From contig NZ_VSSP01000004.1 in assembly GCF_008312895.1 (NCBI RefSeq), positions 1-64,000 of the forward strand: a stretch of DNA of 64,000 bases, read 5' to 3'. The position numbers and the translations under genes were made by a program. Within the stretch, counting starts at the first letter, position 1; every line of letters starts with the position of its first letter. Source of the DNA: Luteimonas suaedae. Its GTDB lineage: Bacteria; Pseudomonadota; Gammaproteobacteria; Xanthomonadales; Xanthomonadaceae. The notes beneath the pieces are model-generated. The model was not told the origin of the DNA. It did no database searches and was given only the letters and a program-made list of their open reading frames with translations. Below are positions 43,818 through 53,490 of the stretch, piece by piece.

Positions 43818-45200
43818 ATGACCACGCCGCTTTCGTTCAGCTCCCTCGCCCTACCGCCCGCGCTGCTGCAGGGCGTCGACGCCCTCGGCTACACGGCGAT
43901 GACGCCGGTGCAGGCGCAATGCCTGCCCGCCATCCTCGACGGCCGCGACGTGATTGCGCAGGCGCCCACCGGCAGCGGCAAGACCGCCGCGTTCGGCCTG
44001 GGGCTGCTGACCCGGATCGACCCCGCGCGCATCGGCACCCAGGCGCTGGTGCTGTGCCCCACGCGTGAGCTGGCTGACCAGGTCGGCAAGCAGCTGCGCA
44101 AGCTTGCGACCGGTATTCCCAACCTCAAGCTCTCGATCCTGTGCGGCGGCATTCCGCTCGGCCCGCAGCTGGCCTCGCTGACGCACCCGCCGCACGTCGT
44201 GGTCGGCACGCCCGGGCGCATCCAGGAACTGGCGAAGAAGCGGGCGCTGCACCTGGGCGAGGTCCGCACGCTGGTCCTGGACGAGGCCGACCGCATGCTC
44301 GACATGGGCTTCGAGGACGCGATCCGCGACATTGCCAAGCGATTGCCGAAGGACCGGCAGGGATTGCTGTTCTCGGCCACGTTCCCCGACGCGATCCGCG
44401 TGCTGGGCAATGCCATGCTGCACGATGCGCTGGAAGTGAGCATCGACGGCGGCGCGCAGCCGGCCACCATCGAGCAGCTATTCTTCGAAGTGGACCCCGC
44501 GCGTCGCGCGCCGGCGCTGGCCGCCCTGCTGCTGCGCCATCGACCGGAATCGACCGCCGTGTTCTGCAACACGCGCGCCGACACCGTGGAGGTCGTCGGC
44601 TCGCTGTCCCACTACGGTTTTTCCGCGCTTGCGCTGCATGGCGACATGGAGCAGCGCGATCGCGATGAAGTGCTGGTGCAGTTCGCCAACCGCAGTTGCA
44701 GCGTGCTGGTGGCCAGCGACGTCGCCGCGCGCGGGCTGGACGTCGAGGATCTCGGCGCCGTGGTCAACTACGAGCTGCCCACCGATCCCGACACCTACCT
44801 GCATCGCATCGGCCGCACCGGACGCGCGGGCCGCGACGGGTTGGCGCTGAGCCTGTGCGCGCCGCGCGAGCTCCCGCGCGCGCAGGCGATCGAGGAGCGC
44901 CAGGGCCAGCCGCTGCGCTGGGAACCGCTGCAACCGCTGGCGGGCAAGGCGGGCAACGTCCCGGCCGCCGCCATGGCCACGCTGCGCATCGACGCCGGCC
45001 GCACCGACAAGCTGCGCGCCGGCGACATCGTCGGCGCGCTCACCGGCGACGCCGGACTGCATAAGGACGCGATCGGCAGGATCGACGTATTCGCCACCCG
45101 CAGCTATGTCGCCATCGCCCGTGCGCACGCGGCCAAGGCGCTGTCGGCGCTGCGCGAAGGCAAGATCAAGGGACGCAGGTTCCGGGTCAACCGCCTGTAG
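43818..45200 (+). CDS. dbpA: ATP-dependent RNA helicase DbpA
   Basis: A 460-residue DEAD-box helicase. Motifs in order: Q-motif region (7-32), APTGSGKT (49-56), PTRELADQ, DEAD 155-158, SAT in LLFSATFPDAI, VASDVAARGLDVEDL and HRIGRTGRAGR. The C-terminal DbpA RNA-binding domain (about 385-460, ending GKIKGRRFRVNRL) recognises hairpin 92 of 23S rRNA, which distinguishes it from other DEAD-box proteins. Acts in late 50S assembly. The start at 43818 was chosen as the first ATG matching MTTPLSFSSLALPP. Confidence 0.93.
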   Translation: MTTPLSFSSLALPPALLQGVDALGYTAMTPVQAQCLPAILDGRDVIAQAPTGSGKTAAFGLGLLTRIDPARIGTQALVLCPTRELADQVGKQLRKLATGIPNLKLSILCGGIPLGPQLASLTHPPHVVVGTPGRIQELAKKRALHLGEVRTLVLDEADRMLDMGFEDAIRDIAKRLPKDRQGLLFSATFPDAIRVLGNAMLHDALEVSIDGGAQPATIEQLFFEVDPARRAPALAALLLRHRPESTAVFCNTRADTVEVVGSLSHYGFSALALHGDMEQRDRDEVLVQFANRSCSVLVASDVAARGLDVEDLGAVVNYELPTDPDTYLHRIGRTGRAGRDGLALSLCAPRELPRAQAIEERQGQPLRWEPLQPLAGKAGNVPAAAMATLRIDAGRTDKLRAGDIVGALTGDAGLHKDAIGRIDVFATRSYVAIARAHAAKALSALREGKIKGRRFRVNRL

Positions 45201-45212
45201 CCCTACCGCTTT

Positions 45213-46064
45213 CTACGCCATCTCGCAGATCAGTTCGCCGAAGGCGGTGGACGCGGGGGTCTTGCCGCCACTGCTCCAGACCAGCGCGAAATCGATGTCG
45301 GGCAGCGGCGGCAGGCCGTACGCGCCGTCGATGATCCGCATCCCGGGCTCGATGTCGTCGCAGGCGATCGCGGTGATCGCCAATCCCGCCAGCACGGCGG
45401 CGTGGATGCCCTCCTGGCTGTGCGAGGTGAAGACGATATGGCTGTCGATGCCGGCCTCGTCGAGCGCACGGACGCCCACCTGCCGATGTACGCAGGGCGG
45501 CGGATAGAACGCGAACGGCAAGGGCGCGTTGCGCGGGGGCTCGAACGTCTCGGCGACCACCCAGACCAGCCGCGTGCGCCGTAGCAGTCGTCCCGTGGCC
45601 GGGCTGTCCGCGTCGCGCAGCGAGATCACCACGGCCAGGTCCAGGTCGCCGCTCCGGATCAGCGCCGGCAGGTCGAGGTTGGCGCTGATGCTGGCGTCCA
45701 GCCGCACCGCCGGGAAATCACGCGCGAAACGGCACAGCAGCCGCGGAAGACGCGCGCGCATGAAGTTTTCCGGTGCGCCGAAGCGCACCGTGCCCGACAG
45801 CGGGGAAGGGCGGAAACGCCGGGCCAGCGTATCGAACGAGCGCAGGATCTGTTGCGCGTGCCGGAGCAGCTCCTCGCCGTCCTCGGTCACCGTCAGGCTG
45901 CGCGTCGTGCGGCTGAGCAGGCGGCGGCCGACCTGTTCTTCCAGGCGCCGGATCTGGTGGCTGACAGCCGATTGGGTCAGGTGCTGGCGCTGCGCCGCAC
46001 GGGTGAAGCTGCCGGTGTCGGCAACGGCAACGAAGGTGCGCAGCAGGGTCGGATCGAAGTCCAT
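45213..46064 (-). CDS. LysR-family regulator of the adjacent MFS exporter
   Basis: 283 residues. LysR HTH is FVAVADTGSFTRAAQRQHLT, then QSAVSHQIRRLEEQVGRRLL. The effector domain contains TRSLTVTEDGEELLRHAQQI. It ends 12 bp from dbpA (convergent) and starts 206 bp from the divergent MFS gene. AT-rich spacer sequence around 46080-46115 (AATTAATGATAGTCGTAAAA) probably holds the operator and promoters. The arrangement is standard for LysR-controlled efflux. Confidence 0.88.
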   Translation of the reverse strand: MDFDPTLLRTFVAVADTGSFTRAAQRQHLTQSAVSHQIRRLEEQVGRRLLSRTTRSLTVTEDGEELLRHAQQILRSFDTLARRFRPSPLSGTVRFGAPENFMRARLPRLLCRFARDFPAVRLDASISANLDLPALIRSGDLDLAVVISLRDADSPATGRLLRRTRLVWVVAETFEPPRNAPLPFAFYPPPCVHRQVGVRALDEAGIDSHIVFTSHSQEGIHAAVLAGLAITAIACDDIEPGMRIIDGAYGLPPLPDIDFALVWSSGGKTPASTAFGELICEMA

Positions 46065-46270
46065 GGCGGGCGTAGATACATGAAGACAATTAATGATAGT
46101 CGTAAAACTTAATCATTTCCCTCATCAGAGGGTGTTGCCGACAATGCCGCTCCCCCGCTGCGGCGCGCACCGCGCCTGTGATTGTTCCCGCTCGCCGCCG
46201 TCGCCCGATGGCCGCCCGGCTGCGGCGACGGCGTCGAACCGCAGCGGTCCCGACAGCTTCACCCGGAGCG

Positions 46271-47833
46271 ATGATGACCCGCATCAGCCACAACACGGCC
46301 GCCTTGATGGCCGTTTCCCTGTCCTCCCTGATGTTCGGCCTGGAGATCTCGAGCGTGCCGGTGATCCTGCCGACGCTGGAGCGCCAGCTGCATGCGGACT
46401 TCGCGCAGATGCAGTGGATCATGAACGCCTACACCCTGGCCTGCACCTCAGTGCTGATGGCGGTCGGGACGTTGGGCGACCGCTTCGGGCGCAAGCGCAT
46501 CTTCGTCATCGGCCTGCTCCTGTTCGGGCTCACTTCGCTGATCTGCGGCCTGGCGAGCAGCGCCTGGACGCTGGTCGCCGCACGGTTCCTGCAGGGCGCC
46601 AGCGGCGGTGCGATCCTGATCTGCGGCACGGCGATCCTGTCGCATCAGTTTCCGGCCGGTCGCGAACGTGCGCGCGCCTTCGCGGTGTGGGGCGTGGTGT
46701 TCGGTATCGGGCTCGGCTTCGGGCCGCTCATCGGCGGCGCGATCGTCGCCTTGTCCAACTGGCGCTGGGTGTTTCTGGTACACGTGCCGTTGATGGTGGC
46801 GACGTTGCTTCCGCTGCTCATCGGCGTGCGTGAATCGCGCGATCCGCAGGCGAAGAAGCTCGACGGCGTCGGCATCGCCGCGCTGTCGCTGGCGGTGTTC
46901 GGGCTGGTCTTCTACATCACCCAGGCACCGGGCCTGGGATTGGCCAGTACCGCCGCGATCGGAATCGCCGCGGTGACGGTGGCGGGATTCGTCGCCTTTG
47001 CGTGGGCCGAGAAGACGCACCCGCATCCGATGTTCGATTTTTCGGTGTTCAAGCTGCGCGATTTCTCCGGCGCGATGGTCGGCGCGATGGCGATGAACTT
47101 CAGCTTCTGGCCGTTCATCGTCTATCTGCCGATCTACCTGGAAGGCGTGCTGGGCTACGGCGTCTTCTCCGCTGGCGCATGCCTGTTCGCGTACACGTTG
47201 CCGGCGTTGGTGATGCCGCCGCTGGCCGAGCGGCTGAGCTTGCGCTACCGCGCGGGACGGGTGATTCCGGCGGGATTGTTCGCGATCGGCGCAGGCTTCC
47301 TGCTGATGCGGTTCGGCGGCAACGCCGTGCAGGCCAGTTGGGCCACGCTGCTGCCCGGCCTGGTGTTGGCCGGCATCGGGTTGGGGCTGACCAACACGCC
47401 GGTGACGAACACGACGACCGGATCGGTCCCCGGTGATCGGGCAGGCATGGCATCCGGCATGGACATGAGTGCGCGCTTCATCAGCCTGTCGATCAATATC
47501 GCGATCATGGGATTCATCCTGCTTGCCGGCGTTCATTCCAGCCTGCAGGACAGCCTTGGTGGCCAGATCGGCACCGAACGCCTGCGCGGCGCTGCGGAGA
47601 AGATTGCCGCCGGCAACCTGTCTGCGCTGGAGGATCCGCAAGCGCTGCCGCACGGGTTGGTCGCCTCCGACGCTGTCCACGCCGCGCTCGCGCAGGGTTT
47701 CGACTGGGTGATGCTGTATGCCGCCCTGGGCGTCTGGCTGCTCGCGGCTTTGAGCCTGGCGATCTTCAACGCCGGCAAGCGTATCGGCTGGGTTGGCTCC
47801 GCCAGCCGGGAAAACGGTGTCCGGGACCATTAG
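46271..47833 (+). CDS. MFS drug-efflux transporter, DHA2 (14-TMS) type
   Basis: A 520-residue multispan inner-membrane exporter. Family motif A is GTLGDRFGRKRIF between helices 2 and 3. Motif C-like GIGLGFGPLIGGAIVAL follows in helix 5, and 14 helices can be counted. It probably expels hydrophobic drugs with proton exchange. GGAG precedes the ATG at 46271. Its last ~200 bp occur again almost unchanged at 50204-50411, where they form a pseudogene. Confidence 0.88.
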   Translation: MMTRISHNTAALMAVSLSSLMFGLEISSVPVILPTLERQLHADFAQMQWIMNAYTLACTSVLMAVGTLGDRFGRKRIFVIGLLLFGLTSLICGLASSAWTLVAARFLQGASGGAILICGTAILSHQFPAGRERARAFAVWGVVFGIGLGFGPLIGGAIVALSNWRWVFLVHVPLMVATLLPLLIGVRESRDPQAKKLDGVGIAALSLAVFGLVFYITQAPGLGLASTAAIGIAAVTVAGFVAFAWAEKTHPHPMFDFSVFKLRDFSGAMVGAMAMNFSFWPFIVYLPIYLEGVLGYGVFSAGACLFAYTLPALVMPPLAERLSLRYRAGRVIPAGLFAIGAGFLLMRFGGNAVQASWATLLPGLVLAGIGLGLTNTPVTNTTTGSVPGDRAGMASGMDMSARFISLSINIAIMGFILLAGVHSSLQDSLGGQIGTERLRGAAEKIAAGNLSALEDPQALPHGLVASDAVHAALAQGFDWVMLYAALGVWLLAALSLAIFNAGKRIGWVGSASRENGVRDH

Positions 47834-47843
47834 CTGTGGAGAC

Positions 47844-48160
47844 GGTGCCAGGAACGAATGGCGTCTACTCGAGCATCGTCATTCCCGCGAAGGCGAGAAT
47901 CCATGGACGTCATGCCGTCGAAGATCAACGCCATGCGCGCGATACCGGCGACGTCTCCGGTCCTGTCATCGGCGGCCCCGCCGCGAACCGGAAGGCGTAC
48001 CGGTAGACGGAATCGCATGGCGGCACGATGCCCGCGGCATCGCGCGCATGGCGCGCTCCTACGGATCTCCGGTCGTGTGTATGGACCGTCCGGCTGGTGC
48101 CTGGGCATGTCCACGCAAACAGGCAAAAGAACCTCAAATAGCGCCATTCGTGTCAGGGGC
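47844..48160 (+). repeat. Composite MITE-like element R2 with nested GTAGGAGC unit
   Basis: The 517-bp gap 47834-48350 holds no gene. Its ends are the same terminal motif inverted: ACGAATGGCG at about 47854 and CGCCATTCGTGTCAGG at about 48142. Inside are one REP unit (GTCATTCCCGCGAAGGCG at about 47879), then the GTAGGAGC unit in reverse orientation with its right end at 48062, then shared spacer sequence (TGTCCACGCAAACAGGCAAA). The GTAGGAGC unit has replaced or invaded the second REP arm. The remainder up to 48350 shows no recognised element. Confidence 0.7.
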
Positions 48161-48350
48161 AAGGAACCGTGAACCCGGGACCATAGTCAACTTTCCAATT
48201 GGAAGTCCCCCGAACGGAGGTAGTCGAGGTTTGCCTCGAACCCGGTACCGGCCGCCATCATGCTTACCATTGGCCTGCCGGCCACGAAATCTGGATTGCC
48301 TGGAAGGTCCACAGTTGTATCCTGATGCTCGTCTTCGTTCCGACATCCAG

Positions 48351-48959
48351 ATGACAGCGACCCAGGCGACAAAGTCCAGGCGCAGAGGCCCGGCGCTCGA
48401 GAAGGCCATTCTCGAGAGTGCATGGGCTGAGCTGGCCGAGAAGGGGTACGCGGCCCTGACCATGGAAGCAGTCGCCGCTCGTGCTGGAACCAGCCGCACC
48501 GTGCTGGCGCGACGCTGGGAAAGCCGCGCTGCGCTCGCCATGGCGACACTCCGCCACCAGATGTCCAAGCACCCGTTGAACGTTCAGGAGTGTGGGGATC
48601 TGAGAACCGAGTTGCTCGAGTTCCTCGACCGCGCGGGTGCGCGATTGGGGGTCATTTCGGTGGTATTTTCCCTCCTCCATGTTGAATCGGCGCCAGCCGG
48701 CGCCGGAACACCGCAAGAGCTGCGTGCCGCCTTGCGGGAGGGCGAGGGCGGTGTGCTGTCTGCCATTCTGGATCGCGCGGTCCAGCGCGGCGAAATCGAT
48801 CCGAGCACAATGACGCCTGTCGTTTCCGAGCTACTGGGCGATCTGTACCGGCACTACGCCATCATGAATCGGTCGGCCCCGTCGGAAAAGTTGCGCCAAG
48901 CCTGGGTCGATACGATTTTTCTGCCGCTGGTGCGGGCGGACCAGCCGAAGTCGGGCTGA
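48351..48959 (+). CDS. TetR-family transcriptional regulator
   Basis: A 202-residue repressor. N-terminal HTH (residues about 12-60): RGPALEKAILESAWAELAEK, GYAALTMEAVAARAGTSRTV and LARRWESRAALAMA. The C-terminal helical ligand domain is of the TetR_C type (EGEGGVLSAILDRAVQRGEI, then SELLGDLYRHYAI). The start at 48351 was chosen to place the HTH near the N-terminus; no strong ribosome-binding site is visible. Target unknown; the MFS gene lies upstream in the same direction, separated by repeats. Confidence 0.85.
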   Translation: MTATQATKSRRRGPALEKAILESAWAELAEKGYAALTMEAVAARAGTSRTVLARRWESRAALAMATLRHQMSKHPLNVQECGDLRTELLEFLDRAGARLGVISVVFSLLHVESAPAGAGTPQELRAALREGEGGVLSAILDRAVQRGEIDPSTMTPVVSELLGDLYRHYAIMNRSAPSEKLRQAWVDTIFLPLVRADQPKSG

Positions 48960-49056
48960 ATGTCGCCCGCCGTTCGCGGACCTCCGCGGTTCCGTAGGAG
49001 TCGTGTTCGCCCGCTGTTGGATGACGCTCGCATAGGGTTGCCGGCTGGCCGTTGTC

Positions 49057-50016
49057 CTATGGCCGCTGTTCGATCTGCTGGCGGCGCCTTTGCATCCACG
49101 CGTCACGCACAAACGCGTACTCGTCTACGGCTTCGGCGCGCATCTTGTCCAAGGGCAGCGCCGCGGATCGCATGCTGCCGAGTTGCAAAATCGTCAGGCC
49201 GGTTTTCACCCCATCACTGTCGAAGTACTGGATCGGTGCGGCGGGCCTGTCGCCGAAGTACCCGACGAAGTCCCGGACCGTGCGTGGCCCCAGGAGGGGC
49301 GCGACGAAGTACCGCGAGTCGTCCCAACCCCATACGCCCAGTGTCTGGCCGAAATCTTCAGTAGTGCGTTCCAGCTTCATCCTGCTGGCCGGGTCGAAGA
49401 TGCCGCCTACCCCTGCAGTGGTATTGACCAGCAGGCGACCGAGCGTCGTGGCCGCGCCGATTGGCCGTCCCTGCAAGATCTGATTGACGAACGTTCGCGG
49501 TTCCTGCAGGTTCGCGAAGAAGGCCGTGACTCGATGCTGCACGACATCGGGTATCACCTTGTCGTATGCCACGCCGATGGGGCGGGCGACATATTTGTCC
49601 AGCCTGGTGTTGATCGAGTACATCCGGCGGTTGTAGCGCTCCCAGGGATCTCGGATGGCCGTTTCGGGATAGAGGAGCTCGGCATCGAGCTCGGCGCGGG
49701 TAGGGCCGCTGTTGTCCACCGGCGAGGCGTCGACCGGGGTGGCCGGCGGCCCAGCGGCGGCCATGGACGCGCCCTGGTTGGTGACGCGTCCCTCACCGGA
49801 CAGATTCATGCGACCCGGCGCCATCCCCCGCTCAAGGTCCTCCGGTGCATCGGCCGGTACTGCGGAAAGGTCGACGGAGGTGCTGCCCGAGCGGACGCTG
49901 GTGGCTTCCATCGGCACGGACGTGCTGGCGGATGCAGAGTTCTTCTTGATATTGGTGGTACAGGCCGCCAGTACGAACACAACGACAAGCGAGAAAAGAG
50001 CGCGCAGGGGATGCAT
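49057..50016 (-). CDS. mlaA: MlaA (VacJ) family outer-membrane lipoprotein
   Basis: A 319-residue lipoprotein: LVVVFVLAAC gives a lipobox with Cys at about residue 19. After a ~95-residue linker unusual for the family, the VacJ domain begins with DPWERYNRRMYSINTRLDKY, then FFANLQEPRTFVNQILQGRP, STRMKLERTTEDFGQTLGVW-like sequence and LLGPRTVRDFVGYFGDRP. MlaA extracts mislocalised phospholipids from the outer membrane. Here it stands alone; no mlaFEDCB genes are nearby. GGAG lies before the ATG at 50016. Confidence 0.88.
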   Translation of the reverse strand: MHPLRALFSLVVVFVLAACTTNIKKNSASASTSVPMEATSVRSGSTSVDLSAVPADAPEDLERGMAPGRMNLSGEGRVTNQGASMAAAGPPATPVDASPVDNSGPTRAELDAELLYPETAIRDPWERYNRRMYSINTRLDKYVARPIGVAYDKVIPDVVQHRVTAFFANLQEPRTFVNQILQGRPIGAATTLGRLLVNTTAGVGGIFDPASRMKLERTTEDFGQTLGVWGWDDSRYFVAPLLGPRTVRDFVGYFGDRPAAPIQYFDSDGVKTGLTILQLGSMRSAALPLDKMRAEAVDEYAFVRDAWMQRRRQQIEQRP

Positions 50017-50203
50017 GGGAATCTCCGATCGGGGGCTTCGTTCTCCCGTGAGTGGCCGCCTCGCAGGAGTCATATAAGATGCTTATATGCATCTTAATTG
50101 ATAGAGTACCCCAATGAATTAGATTCTTGTTAGAGTCTTATTACGAGGACGTTGGGTTCATTCCCGAGTCAGGCTGCACAGAAGTGCTACAGGCGATCCC
50201 CTT

Positions 50204-50473
50204 CGGCTGCGCGGTGCTGCGGAGAAGATTGCCGCCGGCAATCTGTCTGCGCTGGAGGATCCGCAAGCGCTGCCGCACGGGTTGGTCGCCTCCGACGCTG
50301 TCCACGCCGCGCTCGCGCAGGGTTTCGACTGGGTGATGCTGTATGCCGCCCTGGGCGTCTGGCTGCTCGCGGCTTTGAGCCTGGCGATCTTCAACGTCGG
50401 CAGGCGCGTGGGCCGGATTGGAAGTGGCGATCGCGCTGTCGATCGATCAGCGCGGCCGAGCCGCATCTCATAG
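50204..50473 (+). pseudogene. Duplicate of the MFS exporter 3' end
   Basis: Encodes LRGAAEKIAAGNLSALEDPQ, ALPHGLVASDAVHAALAQGF and DWVMLYAALGVWLLAALSLA, identical to the C-terminus of the exporter ending at 47833. At DNA level about 195 bp (50207-50400) differ from 47582-47780 at only about two or three positions. Divergence begins after IFN. No start or upstream portion is present. The near-identity points to a recent duplication across 2.6 kb, or to gene conversion. The fragment ends inside the 3' end of the response-regulator gene. Confidence 0.85.
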
Positions 50474-51202
50474 GGTCAGGCGCTCGCGCAGTTCCCGCGC
50501 CTGACGGCGTGACACCTCGACCGTGCTGCCGTCCTTCAGGGTCAGATCGTAGCCGTCGCCGACCGACAGTTCGACGTTCCTGACCATGCGCAGGTTCACC
50601 AGCGTATTGCGGTTGGCGCGGAAGAACAGCGCCGGATCCAGCCGCGCCTCCAGTGCGCTCAGGCTGCGTGGCAGCAATGCGGTCTCGCCGCGGAACCATA
50701 CCCGGGCGTAGTTGCCGTCGACCACGATCCGGCTGATCTCGTGCAGCGCCACGAACCAGCAGCGTTCGCCGTCGCGCAGGAACACCTGGTCGTCATGGCT
50801 GAGCAGTCCGCGCGACGACGATTCCGGGGACTGCGCCGCTGTGCGCCTGGCGCAGGCCTTGGCGATCGCCGCGGCCAGCCGTTCCGGCACCACCGGCTTG
50901 ACCAGATAGTCCAGCGCATTGGCCTCGAACGCGCGCACCGCGTACTGATCGTAGGCCGTGGTAAACACCACCAGCGGCGCAGCGTCCAGTCCGTCCAGCA
51001 CGTCGAAGCCGGTGCCGGACGGCATCTGGATATCGAGCAGGACCAGGTCGGGCTTCAGCCGCGTGATTGCCTCGCGCGCCGCGGGCACGTCGTCGGCCTC
51101 GCCGACGCATTCGACCTTGGCCAGGTCGCCCAGCAGCGTGCGCAGCTCGTGCCGGGCGAGGCGGGTGTCGTCGACGATCAGCACGCGCAAGCGTTCGCTC
51201 AT
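50468..51202 (-). CDS. LytTR-family response regulator
   Basis: A 244-residue regulator. Receiver domain with acidic pair Asp11-Asp12, phospho-acceptor Asp57 (LVLLDIQMP) and Lys in YLVKP. The C-terminal LytTR DNA-binding domain (about 145-244) has YARVWFRGETALLPRSLSAL, FFRANRNTLVNL and the tail VEVSRRQARELRERL. Its ATG overlaps the kinase stop (ATGA), so the pair is coupled. It binds direct repeats upstream of its targets, which are unknown here. The start at 51202 is favoured by this overlap. Confidence 0.92.
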   Translation of the reverse strand: MSERLRVLIVDDTRLARHELRTLLGDLAKVECVGEADDVPAAREAITRLKPDLVLLDIQMPSGTGFDVLDGLDAAPLVVFTTAYDQYAVRAFEANALDYLVKPVVPERLAAAIAKACARRTAAQSPESSSRGLLSHDDQVFLRDGERCWFVALHEISRIVVDGNYARVWFRGETALLPRSLSALEARLDPALFFRANRNTLVNLRMVRNVELSVGDGYDLTLKDGSTVEVSRRQARELRERLTL

Positions 51203-52242
51203 TGCGCGATTTCCAGCTGGGCCAATACGCGCGGGCCGTTCTGTCGCAGCTCGAAGCGGTTTCCGGGCTCGCGCGCCAGCCGTGCACGCAGGTAGGTCAG
51301 GCCGACGCCGGATTCCTGCTTGGACGCGTCCAGGCATCCGGGGTTGCTGACCTGGATCGCCAGCCTGTCGCCATCGCGCCAAGCCGCCACGGCCAGCTCG
51401 CCACCACCCGGGGTGCAGGCAATGCCGTGCTTGATCGCGTTCTCGACCAGTAGCTGCAGCAGCATCGGCGGCAGCTGCGCGTCCAGCGCGCCGGTAGCGA
51501 TGTCGCGGTGCACGCGCAGGCGCTGCTCATAGTGGATGCTCTCGACCGCCAGGTAGTCTTCGATCACCGCCAATTCCTCGGCCAGCGACGCAGAGTCGCG
51601 CTGGCTGTGCTCCAGCGCGTGGCGGAGGATGTTGGACAACCGGGTCACCGCCTCACGTGCCCGCGCCGGCTCATCGTTGATCAGCGCACGCACATTGTTC
51701 AGCGCGTTGAAGACAAAGTGCGGGTTGAGCCGTGCACGCAACGCATCCAGTTCCAGCGCATTGCGCTGCGATTCGGCGCGCAGCCGCGCCAGTTCGCTCT
51801 GCCGGCGGTAGCGCGCCAAATGCCAGCCGCTCCACAATGCCAGCCACAGGCCGAGGATGAGCGCGACCTGGATCGAGTACATCAGCATCGCGCGCGCGCC
51901 GTAGCCGCCATCGTTCGGCATCGCGAACATGCCCAGCGCTGCCGCGCCAACCAGCACGCCACGCACGGCCAGCTGTAACGCGAACGAGCCGATCAACAGG
52001 CTCGCCGTCAGCCGCCCCAGCAGCGCGAGTGGGGCCAGCGCGAACCAACGCCCGCGCAAGGCCATCCCGCGGATTATCCAGGTGACCAGCCACAGCCCGG
52101 CACCGAGCGAGAACGCCAGCCAGTGCGTGATCGGCTGGATCGTCCCTCCGCCCATCAGCCAAAAACTGAGCAGGATGAAGCCGGCGTAGCCGGCGGCAGG
52201 CACCAGGTTCAGCAGGGCGAAGCGGACATCAGCGCGCGTCAT
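51199..52242 (-). CDS. LytS/YehU-type sensor histidine kinase
   Basis: A 347-residue membrane kinase with five or six N-terminal helices (about 10-145) and no large sensor loop. His_kinase domain: RLNPHFVFNALNNVR with phospho-acceptor His175. The ATPase part has QLLVENAIKHGI (N-box) and SGVGLTYLRARLA (G-box). It partners the LytTR regulator that overlaps its stop. An alpha/beta hydrolase gene lies 96 bp upstream in the same direction and may be in the operon or a target. Confidence 0.9.
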   Translation of the reverse strand: MTRADVRFALLNLVPAAGYAGFILLSFWLMGGGTIQPITHWLAFSLGAGLWLVTWIIRGMALRGRWFALAPLALLGRLTASLLIGSFALQLAVRGVLVGAAALGMFAMPNDGGYGARAMLMYSIQVALILGLWLALWSGWHLARYRRQSELARLRAESQRNALELDALRARLNPHFVFNALNNVRALINDEPARAREAVTRLSNILRHALEHSQRDSASLAEELAVIEDYLAVESIHYEQRLRVHRDIATGALDAQLPPMLLQLLVENAIKHGIACTPGGGELAVAAWRDGDRLAIQVSNPGCLDASKQESGVGLTYLRARLAREPGNRFELRQNGPRVLAQLEIAQ

Positions 52243-52338
52243 CGAGGCATCCGGCTTGAACGGTGAGGGCTCATGCGCCTAGGTCCCGACGAGGCTCGGT
52301 GCGGCCTCGCCGGTCCGGGCAAAGCCGCGCCGCGGCGG

Positions 52339-53244
52339 TTATCGCGCGTTGGTGATGAACTCGCGCACCTGCGCCTGCAGCCACTGCGGATCATCCCACA
52401 TCAGGAAATGATAGCCGTCGCGGCTCAGTTCGATGTGGACTCCCTGGAGGTTTGCGAATTGGTTGCGGACCATGCCGCGGCTCATCTCCTCGGTCACGCC
52501 GTAGTGGGCGTAACCGGCCCAGGACGACAGCACCAGGGTCGGCACCTTGATTGCGTCCAGCTGCTGGCGCAGGTCGGTGGTCATCAACTCGTACATCGCC
52601 TTGGCGCCGGTGGCGCGGTCACTGGCCCGGCCCCACTCGACGATGGTCTCGACCCGCTCCGGCGAGCGCGAGAACACCGACATCATCTGGCGGTACTGCG
52701 CCGAGTCGCGGTCGCCATGCAGCACGCTCTGACGCATCTGTTCGGCCACCGCCTTGCTGTTCTCCGGCGTAGCCTGCGGGTTTATTGCGGCCGGCATGAA
52801 CGGTAGCGAGTCGACGATCACCAGGCGCTCGATCGCATCCGGCGCGGCGATCGCCATCTGCAAGGCGAGGAAGCCGCCCAGGCTGTGGCCGATCACCACC
52901 GGCTGGTCCAGGCCGCCCTCGCGCAGGTAGGCGAGCAGGCGATCGCGCATCTCCGGCAGAAACGCTTCGCTCTCGATCGGCTCCAGCCCGGCGAAACCCG
53001 GCAACTGGACGATATGGCACTGGACCCGGTCGGCCCGCAGCGCGGCGCAGGTTTCGGTCCAGGTGTCCGCGCCGCTGTTGAGGCCGGGAATCATCACCAC
53101 CGGACGGCCCTCCCCGATGACTTCGATTTGCAGATCGCGGAAGCGCTCCGGCGCGGCCTGTGCGGACGCGGCAGCCGCCAGCGCGACCGCGGCCAGGGCC
53201 AGGCGAAACAGCGAACGGAGGCGGGGACGGCGAAAGACACTCAT
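52339..53244 (-). CDS. Secreted alpha/beta hydrolase
   Basis: 301 residues with a signal peptide (RLALAAVALAAAASAQA, cleavage at about residue 31). The hydrolase fold has VVMIPGLNSGADTW (oxyanion loop), Ser121 in the nucleophile elbow GHSLGGF, and His in SRDGYHFLMWDD near the end. The family is esterase-like; no substrate can be named. It is followed by the LytS/LytR genes. The start at 53244 is the only one that gives a signal peptide. Confidence 0.85.
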   Translation of the reverse strand: MSVFRRPRLRSLFRLALAAVALAAAASAQAAPERFRDLQIEVIGEGRPVVMIPGLNSGADTWTETCAALRADRVQCHIVQLPGFAGLEPIESEAFLPEMRDRLLAYLREGGLDQPVVIGHSLGGFLALQMAIAAPDAIERLVIVDSLPFMPAAINPQATPENSKAVAEQMRQSVLHGDRDSAQYRQMMSVFSRSPERVETIVEWGRASDRATGAKAMYELMTTDLRQQLDAIKVPTLVLSSWAGYAHYGVTEEMSRGMVRNQFANLQGVHIELSRDGYHFLMWDDPQWLQAQVREFITNAR

Positions 53245-53490
53245 AGCGAACTCCGGCAGACGATTGGGGGCGCACAGGATCCGCATGCGTGCCGCCGCCG
53301 TGCGGAAATCATGAGCAGCGGCCGCAGCAAGCCGCGAACGGCGCCGGAGTGCGGTCGGCGGCGACCATCGAAGCCGGATGCTGCGCCAGTGTCGGATCAC
53401 CCACTGCCGTCCTCCCGCGACGAAGCATCGGCTCGACCCGCGCGTGCGTTGCAGGCACAGTGCGTTGCTTCGAAGAACCGGGCCGATTCG

